Below, piece after piece: positions 1-5,828 of a stretch of DNA of 9,377 nt. The notes below the pieces were generated by a model, which did not search any database, was not told the origin of the DNA, and saw only the letters and a list, made by a program, of their open reading frames with translations. Each line of letters opens with the position of its first letter. The stretch's first letter is position 1. The position numbers were made by a program, and so were the translations under genes. Source of the DNA: JBBQSN01 sp038213835 (lineage in GTDB: Bacteria; Actinomycetota; Actinomycetes; Actinomycetales; CAWJMD01). The stretch is from positions 1 through 9,377 of the forward strand of contig JBBQSN010000139.1 of the NCBI GenBank assembly GCA_038213835.1, given 5' to 3'.

Positions 1-1
1 C

Positions 2-694
2 AAGCTGGCCGCCAAGGGCGGCAAGTTCGGGAAGCTGGCCGACCTCGCCGGTGAGCTCGCGGGCGCGCGCAGGCTGGCCGACGACGCCGGGACGGCCGCC
101 GACCGGGCGGCCGACGCCGCGCGTCGCGGCGACGCCGACGCCGCGTCCCGGGCCGCGCAGGAGGCGCGCGAGGCAGCCGACGAGGCTGCGGAGGCAGCAC
201 GTCGGCGAGGCTGTCCGATCGCGGCCGGCCCACCCGCAGCACCCGGGGCCGGCACTCTTGCCCTGGGCGGTGACCGACCTGTGCACGCCCTGGCGGCGGT
301 GCACCTCGTGGTCGACGCCTCGACGGTGATCGCCGGCGGCAGCGACTGCTCCGACCTGGGCGATGCGGCCCGCGAGGCCGACGAGGCGGCCGACCGGGCC
401 GAGGGCGTCGCCGCGACCCCCCAGCGCGCCTGGGACACCCTCGACACGATCGACGAGACCGGCCAGGCACCGCCGGGCTACCGTGGCGGGTCGTCGTTCC
501 AGAACGACGGCCGAGGAGGTGGTGCGGTGCTGCCGCGCACGGACGCCGACGGCGGGTCGGTCACCTACCGGGAGTGGGACGTCCAGCCCAACACCCCCGG
601 CGTCAACCGCGGGGCGGAGCGCCTCGTGACCGGCAGCGACGGCTCGGTCTACTACACCGACGACCACTACACGAGCTTCACGAGGATCCGGTGA
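2..694 (+). CDS. Polymorphic toxin C-terminus with guanyl-specific ribonuclease domain (5' partial)
   Basis: This frame is open from the left edge, so the start lies outside the window; 230 residues are visible. Visible residues 15-70 and about 119-137 are rich in Ala, Asp, Glu and Arg and look like amphipathic helices or coiled coil. Residues from about 142 to the end match the RNase Sa/barnase fold: a FQN segment, an LP turn, YREWDV, NRGAERLVTG and a terminal YYTDDHYTSFTRIR. By comparison with RNase Sa (Glu54, Arg65, Arg69, His85), the catalytic Glu is residue 191 (bases 572-574), the Arg residues are 203 and 207, and the His is 222 (bases 665-667). Such enzymes cleave RNA after guanosine. 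The disulfide Cys pair of secreted RNase Sa is not seen. The barstar gene that follows and overlaps it supports a contact-dependent or type VII-type secreted toxin. The delivery route is inferred, because the N-terminus is missing. Confidence 0.85.
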   Translation, partial: KLAAKGGKFGKLADLAGELAGARRLADDAGTAADRAADAARRGDADAASRAAQEAREAADEAAEAARRRGCPIAAGPPAAPGAGTLALGGDRPVHALAAVHLVVDASTVIAGGSDCSDLGDAAREADEAADRAEGVAATPQRAWDTLDTIDETGQAPPGYRGGSSFQNDGRGGGAVLPRTDADGGSVTYREWDVQPNTPGVNRGAERLVTGSDGSVYYTDDHYTSFTRIR

Positions 695-1200
695 GCGACG
701 ACGCCCTGCTCCAGCTACCCGACCCGTCCGGCAGCCTGCTGGTGCTGGAGACCGACCGCGACGGCCTGGCAGCGGCCACCTACCGCTGGCGGACGTCCGG
801 TCGCGCCGTCCGCGTGGTGCGCGGCCGCAAGGCTGCTGGACTGGACGCCCTGATGGACGAGGTCGGGGCAGCGCTGCAGCTTCCCCTGTACTTCGGCGAG
901 AACTGGCCCGCGCTGGCCGAGTGCCTGTCTGACCTGGAGTGGGTCGACCCCGCTGCCGGTCTCGTGGTGGTCGTGGCCGACGCCGACCGTCTGCTGTGCG
1001 ACGAGCCGGTCGAGCTCGCGCCCCTGCTGAGGGCGCTGTCCGGTGCGGTGCGCTCCTGGGCCGCGCCCATCGAGCAGGGCCAGTGGTGGGACCGTCCGGC
1101 GGTCGCGTTCCACGTCGTCCTGCAGCACCCGCAGGGAACTGATCCGGCCGAGCGGTACGAGGCGGCCGGCGCGACCCTGCGGCGGATCAGCGTCTCCTGA
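691..1200 (+). CDS. Barstar-family ribonuclease inhibitor (immunity protein)
   Basis: This gene encodes 169 residues. I chose the GTG at 691 because it overlaps the toxin stop (GTGA, 4 bases), implying translational coupling; upstream starts in this frame lie inside the toxin gene. The barstar core is visible at residues 50-84: LDALMDEVGAAL, then LYFGENWPALAECLSDLEW, aligning with the barstar helix that plugs the barnase active site (YYGENLDALWDCLTGW). Asn71 and Cys78 are kept. The key inhibitory Asp39 of Bacillus barstar corresponds to Glu77, and Trp38 to Ala76. Barstar is about 90 residues, so this version carries an N-terminal extension of roughly 45 residues and a longer C-terminal part (to ISVS). 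It should act in the cytoplasm by capping the ribonuclease encoded just upstream. The family call is secure; cognate specificity is inferred from position. Confidence 0.88.
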   Translation: MSDDALLQLPDPSGSLLVLETDRDGLAAATYRWRTSGRAVRVVRGRKAAGLDALMDEVGAALQLPLYFGENWPALAECLSDLEWVDPAAGLVVVVADADRLLCDEPVELAPLLRALSGAVRSWAAPIEQGQWWDRPAVAFHVVLQHPQGTDPAERYEAAGATLRRISVS

Positions 1201-1753
1201 GCACCCGGGTGCCGATCAGGAGCAGCAGGACGCCCATCAGGAGGCCGAGCACGGCAAGCACCAGGGCGACCACGCGGGCCGTGCCCGGCACACCGGAGAC
1301 GCCGAGCGCGAGCGGCGCGAAGGACGCGGCCTCCTCCCCGCTGCACGTGACCTGGTCGCCGGGCCGCCAGCCGCTGCTCTGGACGAGGGGGACGACGGGG
1401 GTGCCCTCGACCTGGACCGGGTCCGCGCCCGGGGCACTGACGACGACCCGCGTGCTGCCGCCGGGACTGACCACCTCGCACCCGAGGGCCAGGGTGGTCG
1501 ACCCCTCGACGTCGGTGTCGGTGCCGTAGACGGTGAGGGGGCCGCGCACCGCCCCTGCGTCGGGGACCGTGACGGTCTCACCGGGGGCGAAGGTGGTGGC
1601 CGGCGCGGTGCTCGACCCGGCGGACAGGACGACCGCGGCGAGGACCGACCCGATCGCGACCACCAGCGCCATCACGCCACCGAGGACGAGCAGGACACCG
1701 AAGCCGAGCCGGGCGCCCGGGCGACGGGCCGGCGAGGGAGGCTGGGCGCTCAT
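1187..1753 (-). CDS. Two-helix membrane protein with extracytoplasmic domain, unknown function
   Basis: This gene encodes 188 residues, starting MSAQPPSPARRPGARLGFG. The open frame runs further upstream, but that part is antisense to the desulfhydrase gene, so the ATG at 1753 is the sensible start. The first membrane segment is about residues 17-45 (Leu/Val/Ala-rich, after a short Pro/Arg-rich cytoplasmic tail). The second is about residues 158-181, followed by a basic end, RVLRRR. The stretch between (46-157) is beta-rich in appearance and has exactly two Cys, at 92 and 137, which could form a disulfide outside the membrane. I do not recognise the family. It converges on the barstar gene, and the two 3' ends overlap by 14 bases. 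Upstream, CATCCT lies eight bases before the ATG and may be a weak -10. No ribosome site is evident. Confidence 0.65.
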   Translation of the reverse strand: MSAQPPSPARRPGARLGFGVLLVLGGVMALVVAIGSVLAAVVLSAGSSTAPATTFAPGETVTVPDAGAVRGPLTVYGTDTDVEGSTTLALGCEVVSPGGSTRVVVSAPGADPVQVEGTPVVPLVQSSGWRPGDQVTCSGEEAASFAPLALGVSGVPGTARVVALVLAVLGLLMGVLLLLIGTRVLRRR

Positions 1754-1823
1754 GGTCGTGAAGGATGGCACGGCACCCGGCCCGCGGGCCCGACGAACCG
1801 GGCGGCCCTGGGAGGATGCCGCC
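1754..1823. promoter_or_regulatory. Divergent intergenic region with a 12-bp palindrome
   Basis: These 70 bases separate the minus-strand membrane-protein gene from the plus-strand desulfhydrase gene, so both promoters must lie here or extend into the coding sequences. The perfect palindrome GGCCCGCGGGCC sits at 1779-1790, near the middle, and could be an operator. It could also be chance in such GC-rich DNA. No clear -35 box is seen for either direction. Confidence 0.3.
1811..1817 (+). promoter_or_regulatory. Ribosome binding site or leaderless -10 before the desulfhydrase start
   Basis: GGAGG at 1811-1815 ends eight bases before the ATG at 1824, a good Shine-Dalgarno position that fixes this start against the longer open frame. 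The overlapping hexamer GAGGAT (1812-1817) also ends exactly six bases before the ATG and could instead act as a -10 for a leaderless message. The sequence alone does not decide between these. Confidence 0.5.
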
Positions 1824-2918
1824 ATGCAGCAGGTCATCGACATCGTGCCCGCCCGGCGGGCCGACCGCGCGTGGATCGCCGAGCGGGTGCGACGGCTGCA
1901 GGCCGACGCCCGGCGCAGCGCGGACACCCACCTGGTGAGGGTCGCCCTCCCGGACGGCTGGGACGTCGACCTGTACCTCAAGGACGAGTCGACGCACCGC
2001 ACCGGGAGCCTCAAGCACCGGCTGGCCCGCTCGCTGTTCCTGCACGCCCTGTGCAACGGCTGGATCGGGCCGGGCACGACGGCGGTCGAGGCGTCCAGCG
2101 GGTCCACCGCCGTCAGCGAGGCCTGGTTCGCCCGGCTGCTCGACGTCCCGTTCGTCGCCGTGATGGCCCGGACGACCAGCCCCGAGAAGATCGCCCTGAT
2201 CGAGCGCGAGGGCGGCCGCTGCCACCTGGTCGACGAGCCGGGGGCCATCTACGCCGAGGCGGCGCGGCTCGCCCTCGAGGTGGGCGGCCACTACCTCGAC
2301 CAGTTCACCTACGCCGAGCGCGCCACCGACTGGCGCGGCAACAACAACATCGCCGAGTCGATCTTCGAGCAGATGCAGGACGAGCCGCACCCGGTGCCGG
2401 CATGGGTCGTGGTCGGGGCCGGCACGGGTGGCACCAGCGCCACCCTCGGCCGCTTCGCCCGCTACCGGCAGCTCGACACCGGCGTCTGCGTGGTCGACCC
2501 GGAGAACTCGGCCTTCCTGATGGGGTTCGCCGGCCGTCCCGTCGAGGGGGCCTCCGGCTCGCGGATCGAGGGCATCGGACGACCGCGCGTGGAGCCGAGC
2601 TTCGTCGCGACGGTCGTGGAGCGGATGCTCGGGATCCCGGACGCCGCGTCGGTGGCCGCGATGCGGTTCCTGCGCGAGCGGACCGGCCTGCGGGCCGGCG
2701 GGTCCACCGGCACCAACCTGTACGGCGCCCTGTACCTGGCGTGCGAGATGCGGGCCGCCGGACGCCCCGGGAGCATCGTCACGCTCCTGTGCGACCACGC
2801 GGAGCGGTACTGCGCCACGTACGACTCCGACGAGTGGGTCAGCGGCGCAGGCATGGACCTCGCCCCTTACGGCGCGGTGCTGGCCACGGCGTGGGACACC
2901 GGGGTCTGGACCGGCTGA
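1824..2918 (+). CDS. cds1: Cds1-like PLP-dependent L-cysteine desulfhydrase / cysteine synthase family protein
   Basis: This gene encodes 364 residues of the fold type II PLP family (cysteine synthase / cystathionine beta-synthase). Residues 51-70 (YLKDES..RTGSLKHRLARS) carry the Schiff-base Lys64. Residues 91-95 (SSGST) form the substrate carboxylate loop. Residues 198-205 (GAGTGGTS) are the glycine-rich phosphate cup, and GGSTGTN at 292-298 holds Ser294, the expected contact to the pyridine nitrogen. The segment around Lys64 through FLHALCNGWI resembles actinobacterial Cds1 (mycobacterial Rv3684 type) more than CysK or CysM. Cds1 breaks L-cysteine into hydrogen sulfide, pyruvate and ammonia in the cytoplasm. 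There is no C-terminal CBS domain. The start is set by GGAGG at 1811-1815. A class V PLP enzyme follows 28 bases downstream. Synthase activity cannot be excluded from sequence. Confidence 0.8.
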   Translation: MQQVIDIVPARRADRAWIAERVRRLQADARRSADTHLVRVALPDGWDVDLYLKDESTHRTGSLKHRLARSLFLHALCNGWIGPGTTAVEASSGSTAVSEAWFARLLDVPFVAVMARTTSPEKIALIEREGGRCHLVDEPGAIYAEAARLALEVGGHYLDQFTYAERATDWRGNNNIAESIFEQMQDEPHPVPAWVVVGAGTGGTSATLGRFARYRQLDTGVCVVDPENSAFLMGFAGRPVEGASGSRIEGIGRPRVEPSFVATVVERMLGIPDAASVAAMRFLRERTGLRAGGSTGTNLYGALYLACEMRAAGRPGSIVTLLCDHAERYCATYDSDEWVSGAGMDLAPYGAVLATAWDTGVWTG

Positions 2919-2940
2919 CGCCCCGGTCGTGCGGCATGCT
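2915..2940 (+). promoter_or_regulatory. Possible internal leaderless promoter before the class V enzyme
   Basis: CTGACG at 2915-2920 resembles a -35 box (TTGACN). CATGCT at 2935-2940 resembles a TANNNT -10 and ends six bases before the GTG at 2947. The 14-base spacer is short. If real, the second PLP gene could be transcribed separately from the first. No Shine-Dalgarno sequence is seen before this GTG. Confidence 0.25.
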
Positions 2941-2946
2941 CACGGC

Positions 2947-4149
2947 GTGACCTACGACGTCGACGCCGTCCGAGCCCGCTTCCCCGCCCTGGCCGAGGGT
3001 GCCGCGCACTTCGACGGGCCGGGCGGTACCCAGGTGCCGCGCGACGTCGCCCACGCGGTGGCCTCGACCCTCAGCTCGGCGATCTCCAACCGTGGGACGC
3101 TGACCGCCGCGTCACGGCGGGCCGAGCAGGTCGTGCAGGACTGTCGCGCCGCGCTCGCGGACCTGCTCGACACCGACGCCGGCGGCGTCGTCTTCGGCCG
3201 CAGCGCCACCGACCTCACCTACGGTGTCGCCCGCGCGATGGCGAAGGAGTGGGGACCTGGCGACGAGCTCGTCGTCACCCGCCTCGACCACGACGCCAAC
3301 ATCCGGCCCTGGGTGCACGCGGCCGAAGCGGTCGGCGCCACCGTCCGGTGGGTCGGCTTCGAGAAGCAGACGGGCGTCCTGGACGTCTCGGACGTCGAGG
3401 AGGTGCTCTCGGACCGCACCCGGCTGGTGGCGGTCACGGGTGCCAGCAACCTGCTCGGCACCCGGCCAGACGTCGCCGCCATCGCCCGCTCGGTGCACGG
3501 CGCGGGCGCGCTGCTGTGCGTCGACGCCGTGCACCTCACGCCGCACGCGGTCGTCAGCCGCCGCGAGCTCGGTGCCGACCTGATCACCTGCTCGCCGTAC
3601 AAGTTCCTCGGGCCGCACTGCGGTGTCCTGGCCGGCGATCCGGCTCTGCTGGAGCGTTTCTCGCCCGACAAGCTGCTCCCCTCCACGGACGCCGTGCCGG
3701 AGCGGTACGAGCTCGGGACGCTCCCCTACGAGCTGATGGCGGGCACCACGGCCGCAGTCGACTTCCTCGCGGGGCTGGTGGCCGGCGAGGGGACCCGCCG
3801 GGAGCGTCTCGTGCGCTCGATGACCGCGCTCGACGAGTACGAGGAGGTCCTGGTCGACCGGCTCGAGGACGGCCTCGCCGCCATCGACGGCGTGCGGCTG
3901 ATCGGCAGCGCGCCGCACCGGACACCGACCCGCCTCTTCACCGTCGAGGGCGTCGGCGGGGCGGCCGTGGCCGACCACCTCGCGCGGGAGGGTGTGAACG
4001 CCCCCGCGGGCAGCTTCTACGCGCTCGAGGCCTCCCGGTGGCTCGGCCTCGGCGACGCGGGCGGCGTCCGGGCGGGCATCGCCCCGTACACGACCGCGGC
4101 AGAGGTCGACCGACTGCTCGAGGGGATCCGTGCGGTCGCTGGTGGGTAG
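2947..4149 (+). CDS. Class V aminotransferase, cysteine desulfurase-like protein (catalytic Cys apparently absent)
   Basis: This gene encodes 400 residues, starting MTYDVDAVRARFPAL, which lines up with the usual start of the family. A GTG at 2929 in frame is the alternative. It is a fold type I PLP enzyme: VFGRSATDL at 83-90 binds cofactor phosphate, RLDHDAN at 112-118 holds the stacking His115, CVDAVH at 191-196 holds Asp193 for the pyridine nitrogen, and SPYKFLGPHCG at 216-226 carries Schiff-base Lys219. The C-terminal region (GSFYALEASRWLGL, then VRAGIAPYTTAAEVDRLLEGI) is typical of the 'cysteine desulfurase-like' subgroup (TIGR01976 type, mycobacterial Rv3778c relatives). The loop carrying the persulfide Cys in SufS/IscS has no Cys here, so true desulfurase activity is doubtful. 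A lyase or epimerase role on a sulfur amino acid is possible. It follows the desulfhydrase gene by 28 bases. Confidence 0.8.
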   Translation: MTYDVDAVRARFPALAEGAAHFDGPGGTQVPRDVAHAVASTLSSAISNRGTLTAASRRAEQVVQDCRAALADLLDTDAGGVVFGRSATDLTYGVARAMAKEWGPGDELVVTRLDHDANIRPWVHAAEAVGATVRWVGFEKQTGVLDVSDVEEVLSDRTRLVAVTGASNLLGTRPDVAAIARSVHGAGALLCVDAVHLTPHAVVSRRELGADLITCSPYKFLGPHCGVLAGDPALLERFSPDKLLPSTDAVPERYELGTLPYELMAGTTAAVDFLAGLVAGEGTRRERLVRSMTALDEYEEVLVDRLEDGLAAIDGVRLIGSAPHRTPTRLFTVEGVGGAAVADHLAREGVNAPAGSFYALEASRWLGLGDAGGVRAGIAPYTTAAEVDRLLEGIRAVAGG

Positions 4150-4156
4150 GGCCGCA

Positions 4157-4191
4157 ACGATGCTCGTGGCGGCGGGTTCCTCCGGCATCGT
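4157..4191. repeat. Inverted repeat downstream of the class V enzyme gene
   Basis: ACGATGC at 4157-4163 pairs perfectly with GCATCGT at 4185-4191, leaving a 21-base loop. It begins eight bases after the stop codon, so it might be a weak transcription terminator or an mRNA structure before the serine hydrolase. There is no T-run. Confidence 0.3.
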
Positions 4192-4282
4192 CGGTGGCTC
4201 CATCGCGCTCGAGATGACAGCTCGGGTCGAACAGGGCCGGCACCGATGGGTTCGGGGGCCCGGCCCGGTCCACCCCTCGTGA
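4160..4282 (+). other. Unassigned 40-codon reading frame in the gap before the serine hydrolase
   Basis: An ATG at 4160 opens 40 codons beginning MLVAAGSSGIVGGSIALEM and ending at TGA 4280-4282. An AGGG lies about ten bases upstream. Third positions are G or C in 33 of 40 codons, which fits coding but is weak evidence at this GC content. The Gly/Ser-rich opening loosely recalls the dinucleotide loop of short-chain dehydrogenases, but nothing else of that fold follows. Its stop overlaps the alternative GTG start (4279) of the serine hydrolase as GTGA, the same arrangement as the toxin-barstar pair. It could be a leader peptide, a gene remnant or noise. Confidence 0.2.
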
Positions 4283-5475
4283 CCCCCACCGAGCAGGGAC
4301 CGTCCTGGGCCGAGCGGCTGGAGCCGGTGCTGCGCCGGCACGTCGCGGCCGGCACCGTGCCTGGCGCGACCTGGCTGGTCGACGACGAGGGCAGGGTCGA
4401 GCAGGGCGCCGTCGGCAGCTCGGACCGGGACGGCACCGTGCCCGCCGACGTCGACGCCGTGCTCCGGGTCGCGTCGGTCACCAAGTGCGTGATGGCCGTG
4501 CTCGCGCTGCGGCTGGTGCAGGACGGTCTCCTGGACCTGGACGAGCCGGTCGACCGGCTGCTGCCCGAGCTCGCCTCGCCGGTCGTGCTGCGCCACGCAG
4601 GCGCCGCGCTCGACGACGTGGTGCCGGCGCACCGGCCGATCACCGGGCACGACCTGCTGACGCTGCGGGGGGGCCACGGCTTCGACGTCACGTCCGAGGG
4701 TGCGACGCCGTACTCGACCGCCCTGCTGGACCCTGCCCTCGGCCTCGGACCGCCGAAGCCCGGCTCGCCGCTGGACCCGGACGCGTGGATCGAGCACCTC
4801 GGGCGGCTGCCGCTGCTGGCCCATCCCGGTGAGCAGTGGCTCTACGACACCTCGTACGCGGTGCTCGGGGTGCTGCTGGCGCGGGCCGGCGGCCTCGCCC
4901 TGCCCGACCTGCTGGACGAGCGGGTGCTGGGACCGCTGGGCATGTCCGGTACCGGGTTCCTCGTCCCGGCGCAGGGTCTGTACCGGCTCCCGCCCGCGCA
5001 CTCGCCGGGCGACGACGGGCTCGTGGTCGACGACCCTGGCGGCGCGGCGAGCGCGTACGCCACGGTGCCGGCCTTCGCGGCCGGCAACGGCGGGTTGGTC
5101 TCGACCCTGGCCGACCTGCACGCGCTGACGCGGATGCTGCGCGACGGCGGCGTGCACGAGGGACGGCGGATCCTCACCGAGCGGTCGGTGCGGGCGATGA
5201 CGACCGACACGCTGGACGCGACGACCCGGGAGCGGTCACCGGCCGCCAGCGTGTTCCTCGGGGACGCCGGCTGGGGCCTCGGCGGCGGGATCAGCGCGGA
5301 CGGCCGTTACGGCTGGGTCGGCTACGGCGTGAGCTTCTCGCTGGACCCCGCGCTGCACCACGGGCCCGGGCGGATCGTGCTGGTCGCGACGCAGCGGATG
5401 CCGCCGTCGACCGACCTGCTCGCGGACGTCGACGCCGCGACGGGGACGGCGCAGGTCACACGGAACGGCGCGTGA
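4246..5475 (+). CDS. Serine hydrolase, class C beta-lactamase / EstB-type family
   Basis: This gene encodes 409 residues from the ATG at 4246; the GTG at 4279 gives 398 and is equally plausible, as neither has a good ribosome site. The fold is Pfam Beta-lactamase (PF00144). SVTK at 77-80, in LRVASVTKCVMA, supplies the nucleophile Ser77 and Lys80. The Y-x-N/S position is met by LYDTSYAVLG, with Tyr200 as the likely base but Thr in the third place. Typical family blocks follow: VLGPLGMSGTGF (227-238), GNGGLVSTLADLHALTRML (280-298), and a C-terminal GWGLGGG..GWVGYGVSFSLDP (342-368) in place of the KTG motif. No signal peptide or membrane segment is visible, so a cytoplasmic esterase or amidase is more likely than a periplasmic penicillin-binding enzyme. 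The substrate is unknown. It converges on the acidic-protein gene with 21 bases between the two stops. Confidence 0.82.
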   Translation: MGSGARPGPPLVTPTEQGPSWAERLEPVLRRHVAAGTVPGATWLVDDEGRVEQGAVGSSDRDGTVPADVDAVLRVASVTKCVMAVLALRLVQDGLLDLDEPVDRLLPELASPVVLRHAGAALDDVVPAHRPITGHDLLTLRGGHGFDVTSEGATPYSTALLDPALGLGPPKPGSPLDPDAWIEHLGRLPLLAHPGEQWLYDTSYAVLGVLLARAGGLALPDLLDERVLGPLGMSGTGFLVPAQGLYRLPPAHSPGDDGLVVDDPGGAASAYATVPAFAAGNGGLVSTLADLHALTRMLRDGGVHEGRRILTERSVRAMTTDTLDATTRERSPAASVFLGDAGWGLGGGISADGRYGWVGYGVSFSLDPALHHGPGRIVLVATQRMPPSTDLLADVDAATGTAQVTRNGA

Positions 5476-5483
5476 GCTGCCGC

Positions 5484-5516
5484 ACGACCCGAGGCCCTAC
5501 CGGTCCGCGGGGTCGT
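5484..5516. terminator. Possible bidirectional hairpin between convergent genes
   Basis: ACGACCC at 5484-5490 pairs with GGGTCGT at 5510-5516 around a 19-base loop that is itself G/C rich. It spans the 21-base gap between two convergent stop codons and enters the end of the acidic-protein gene. There is no U-tract on either side, so terminator function is only suggested by position. Confidence 0.3.
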
Positions 5517-5769
5517 CCGGTGACGCCGTGGGGGTGGGCTCGGTGGCGTCGGCCTCGTTGTCGTCCTTCTCGTTGTCGTCCTTCTCGTCCTCGAGCGGCT
5601 CGCGGTCCTCGCCGACGCCGAACGGGTCGGTGACGTCCATCTCGGGGTCCGGTTCCTCGGGGGTCACGTCCTCCGTCGGGAACCCGTCGTCCGCAGGACC
5701 CTCGTGCTCGGTCGTCTCCGTCTTCTCGGTCGCCTCGGTCGTCTCGGCCTGCTTGCTCTGCTCGCTCAT
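5497..5769 (-). CDS. Small highly acidic, probably disordered protein
   Basis: This gene encodes 90 residues from the ATG at 5769 (MSEQSKQAETTEATEKTE). A GTG at 5805 would add twelve residues, and an AGGG seven bases before the ATG favours the shorter form. Acidic residues make up 34 of 90 positions (18 Glu, 16 Asp) against six Lys/Arg. Thr, Pro and Ala supply much of the rest, and there is no Cys or Trp. No domain, signal peptide or membrane segment is seen, so it is very likely intrinsically disordered. An EKDDN unit is repeated twice at 62-71. I do not recognise a family and give no function. It is divergent from the SRPBCC gene and convergent with the serine hydrolase. Third-position G/C use fits a real gene, though a six-fold Ser/Leu-rich shadow frame exists opposite. 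Confidence 0.6.
   Translation of the reverse strand: MSEQSKQAETTEATEKTETTEHEGPADDGFPTEDVTPEEPDPEMDVTDPFGVGEDREPLEDEKDDNEKDDNEADATEPTPTASPDDPADR
5555..5584. repeat. Two perfect 15-bp tandem copies within the acidic-protein gene
   Basis: TCGTTGTCGTCCTTC occurs twice head to tail (5555-5569 and 5570-5584), followed by a partial third copy. Read on the minus strand it encodes the repeated EKDDN unit, so the array is in frame and length change would not disrupt the gene. Confidence 0.85.
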
Positions 5770-5816
5770 CCCGACACCCTGTCCCTGCTCGACGGGCGAC
5801 GCCACCGGAGCCGACC

Positions 5817-5822
5817 TACCGT
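5817..5822 (+). promoter_or_regulatory. -10 element for a leaderless SRPBCC transcript
   Basis: TACCGT matches the actinobacterial TANNNT -10 consensus and ends six bases before the ATG at 5829, so transcription would begin at or next to the start codon. No Shine-Dalgarno sequence is present between it and the ATG. No convincing -35 box is seen. Confidence 0.5.
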
Positions 5823-5828
5823 GGGCCC

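Noticed and set aside
574..690. Upstream start at 574 for the barstar gene
   Set aside because: It would place 39 Arg/Gly/Pro-rich residues over the catalytic part of the toxin. The GTG at 691 gives a standard four-base overlap.
281..694. GTG at 281 as the start of an independent ribonuclease gene
   Set aside because: The frame is open from base 2 and the upstream residues form helices typical of a toxin stalk, so the ribonuclease is the C-terminal end of a longer protein.
1754..2248. N-terminal extension of the minus-strand membrane protein to 2248
   Set aside because: The extension is antisense to the conserved PLP-binding part of the desulfhydrase and has shadow-like composition. The inner ATG at 1753 is followed directly by a natural tail and membrane segment.
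1043..2950. 635-codon plus-strand open frame
   Set aside because: It crosses the barstar gene, the opposite-strand membrane protein and the cds1 gene out of frame, and its product is Arg/Pro/Gly-rich with no motif.
2947..4149. Annotation as a genuine cysteine desulfurase (SufS/IscS)
   Set aside because: The PLP residues fit, but no Cys is present in the C-terminal loop that carries the persulfide, and no iron-sulfur assembly genes are nearby.
3112..5157. 681-codon open frame on the minus strand
   Set aside because: It is antisense to the class V enzyme and the serine hydrolase, both of which have clear family motifs. Its product is low-complexity Arg/Gly/Val/Gln without any domain, as expected of a mirror frame in GC-rich DNA.
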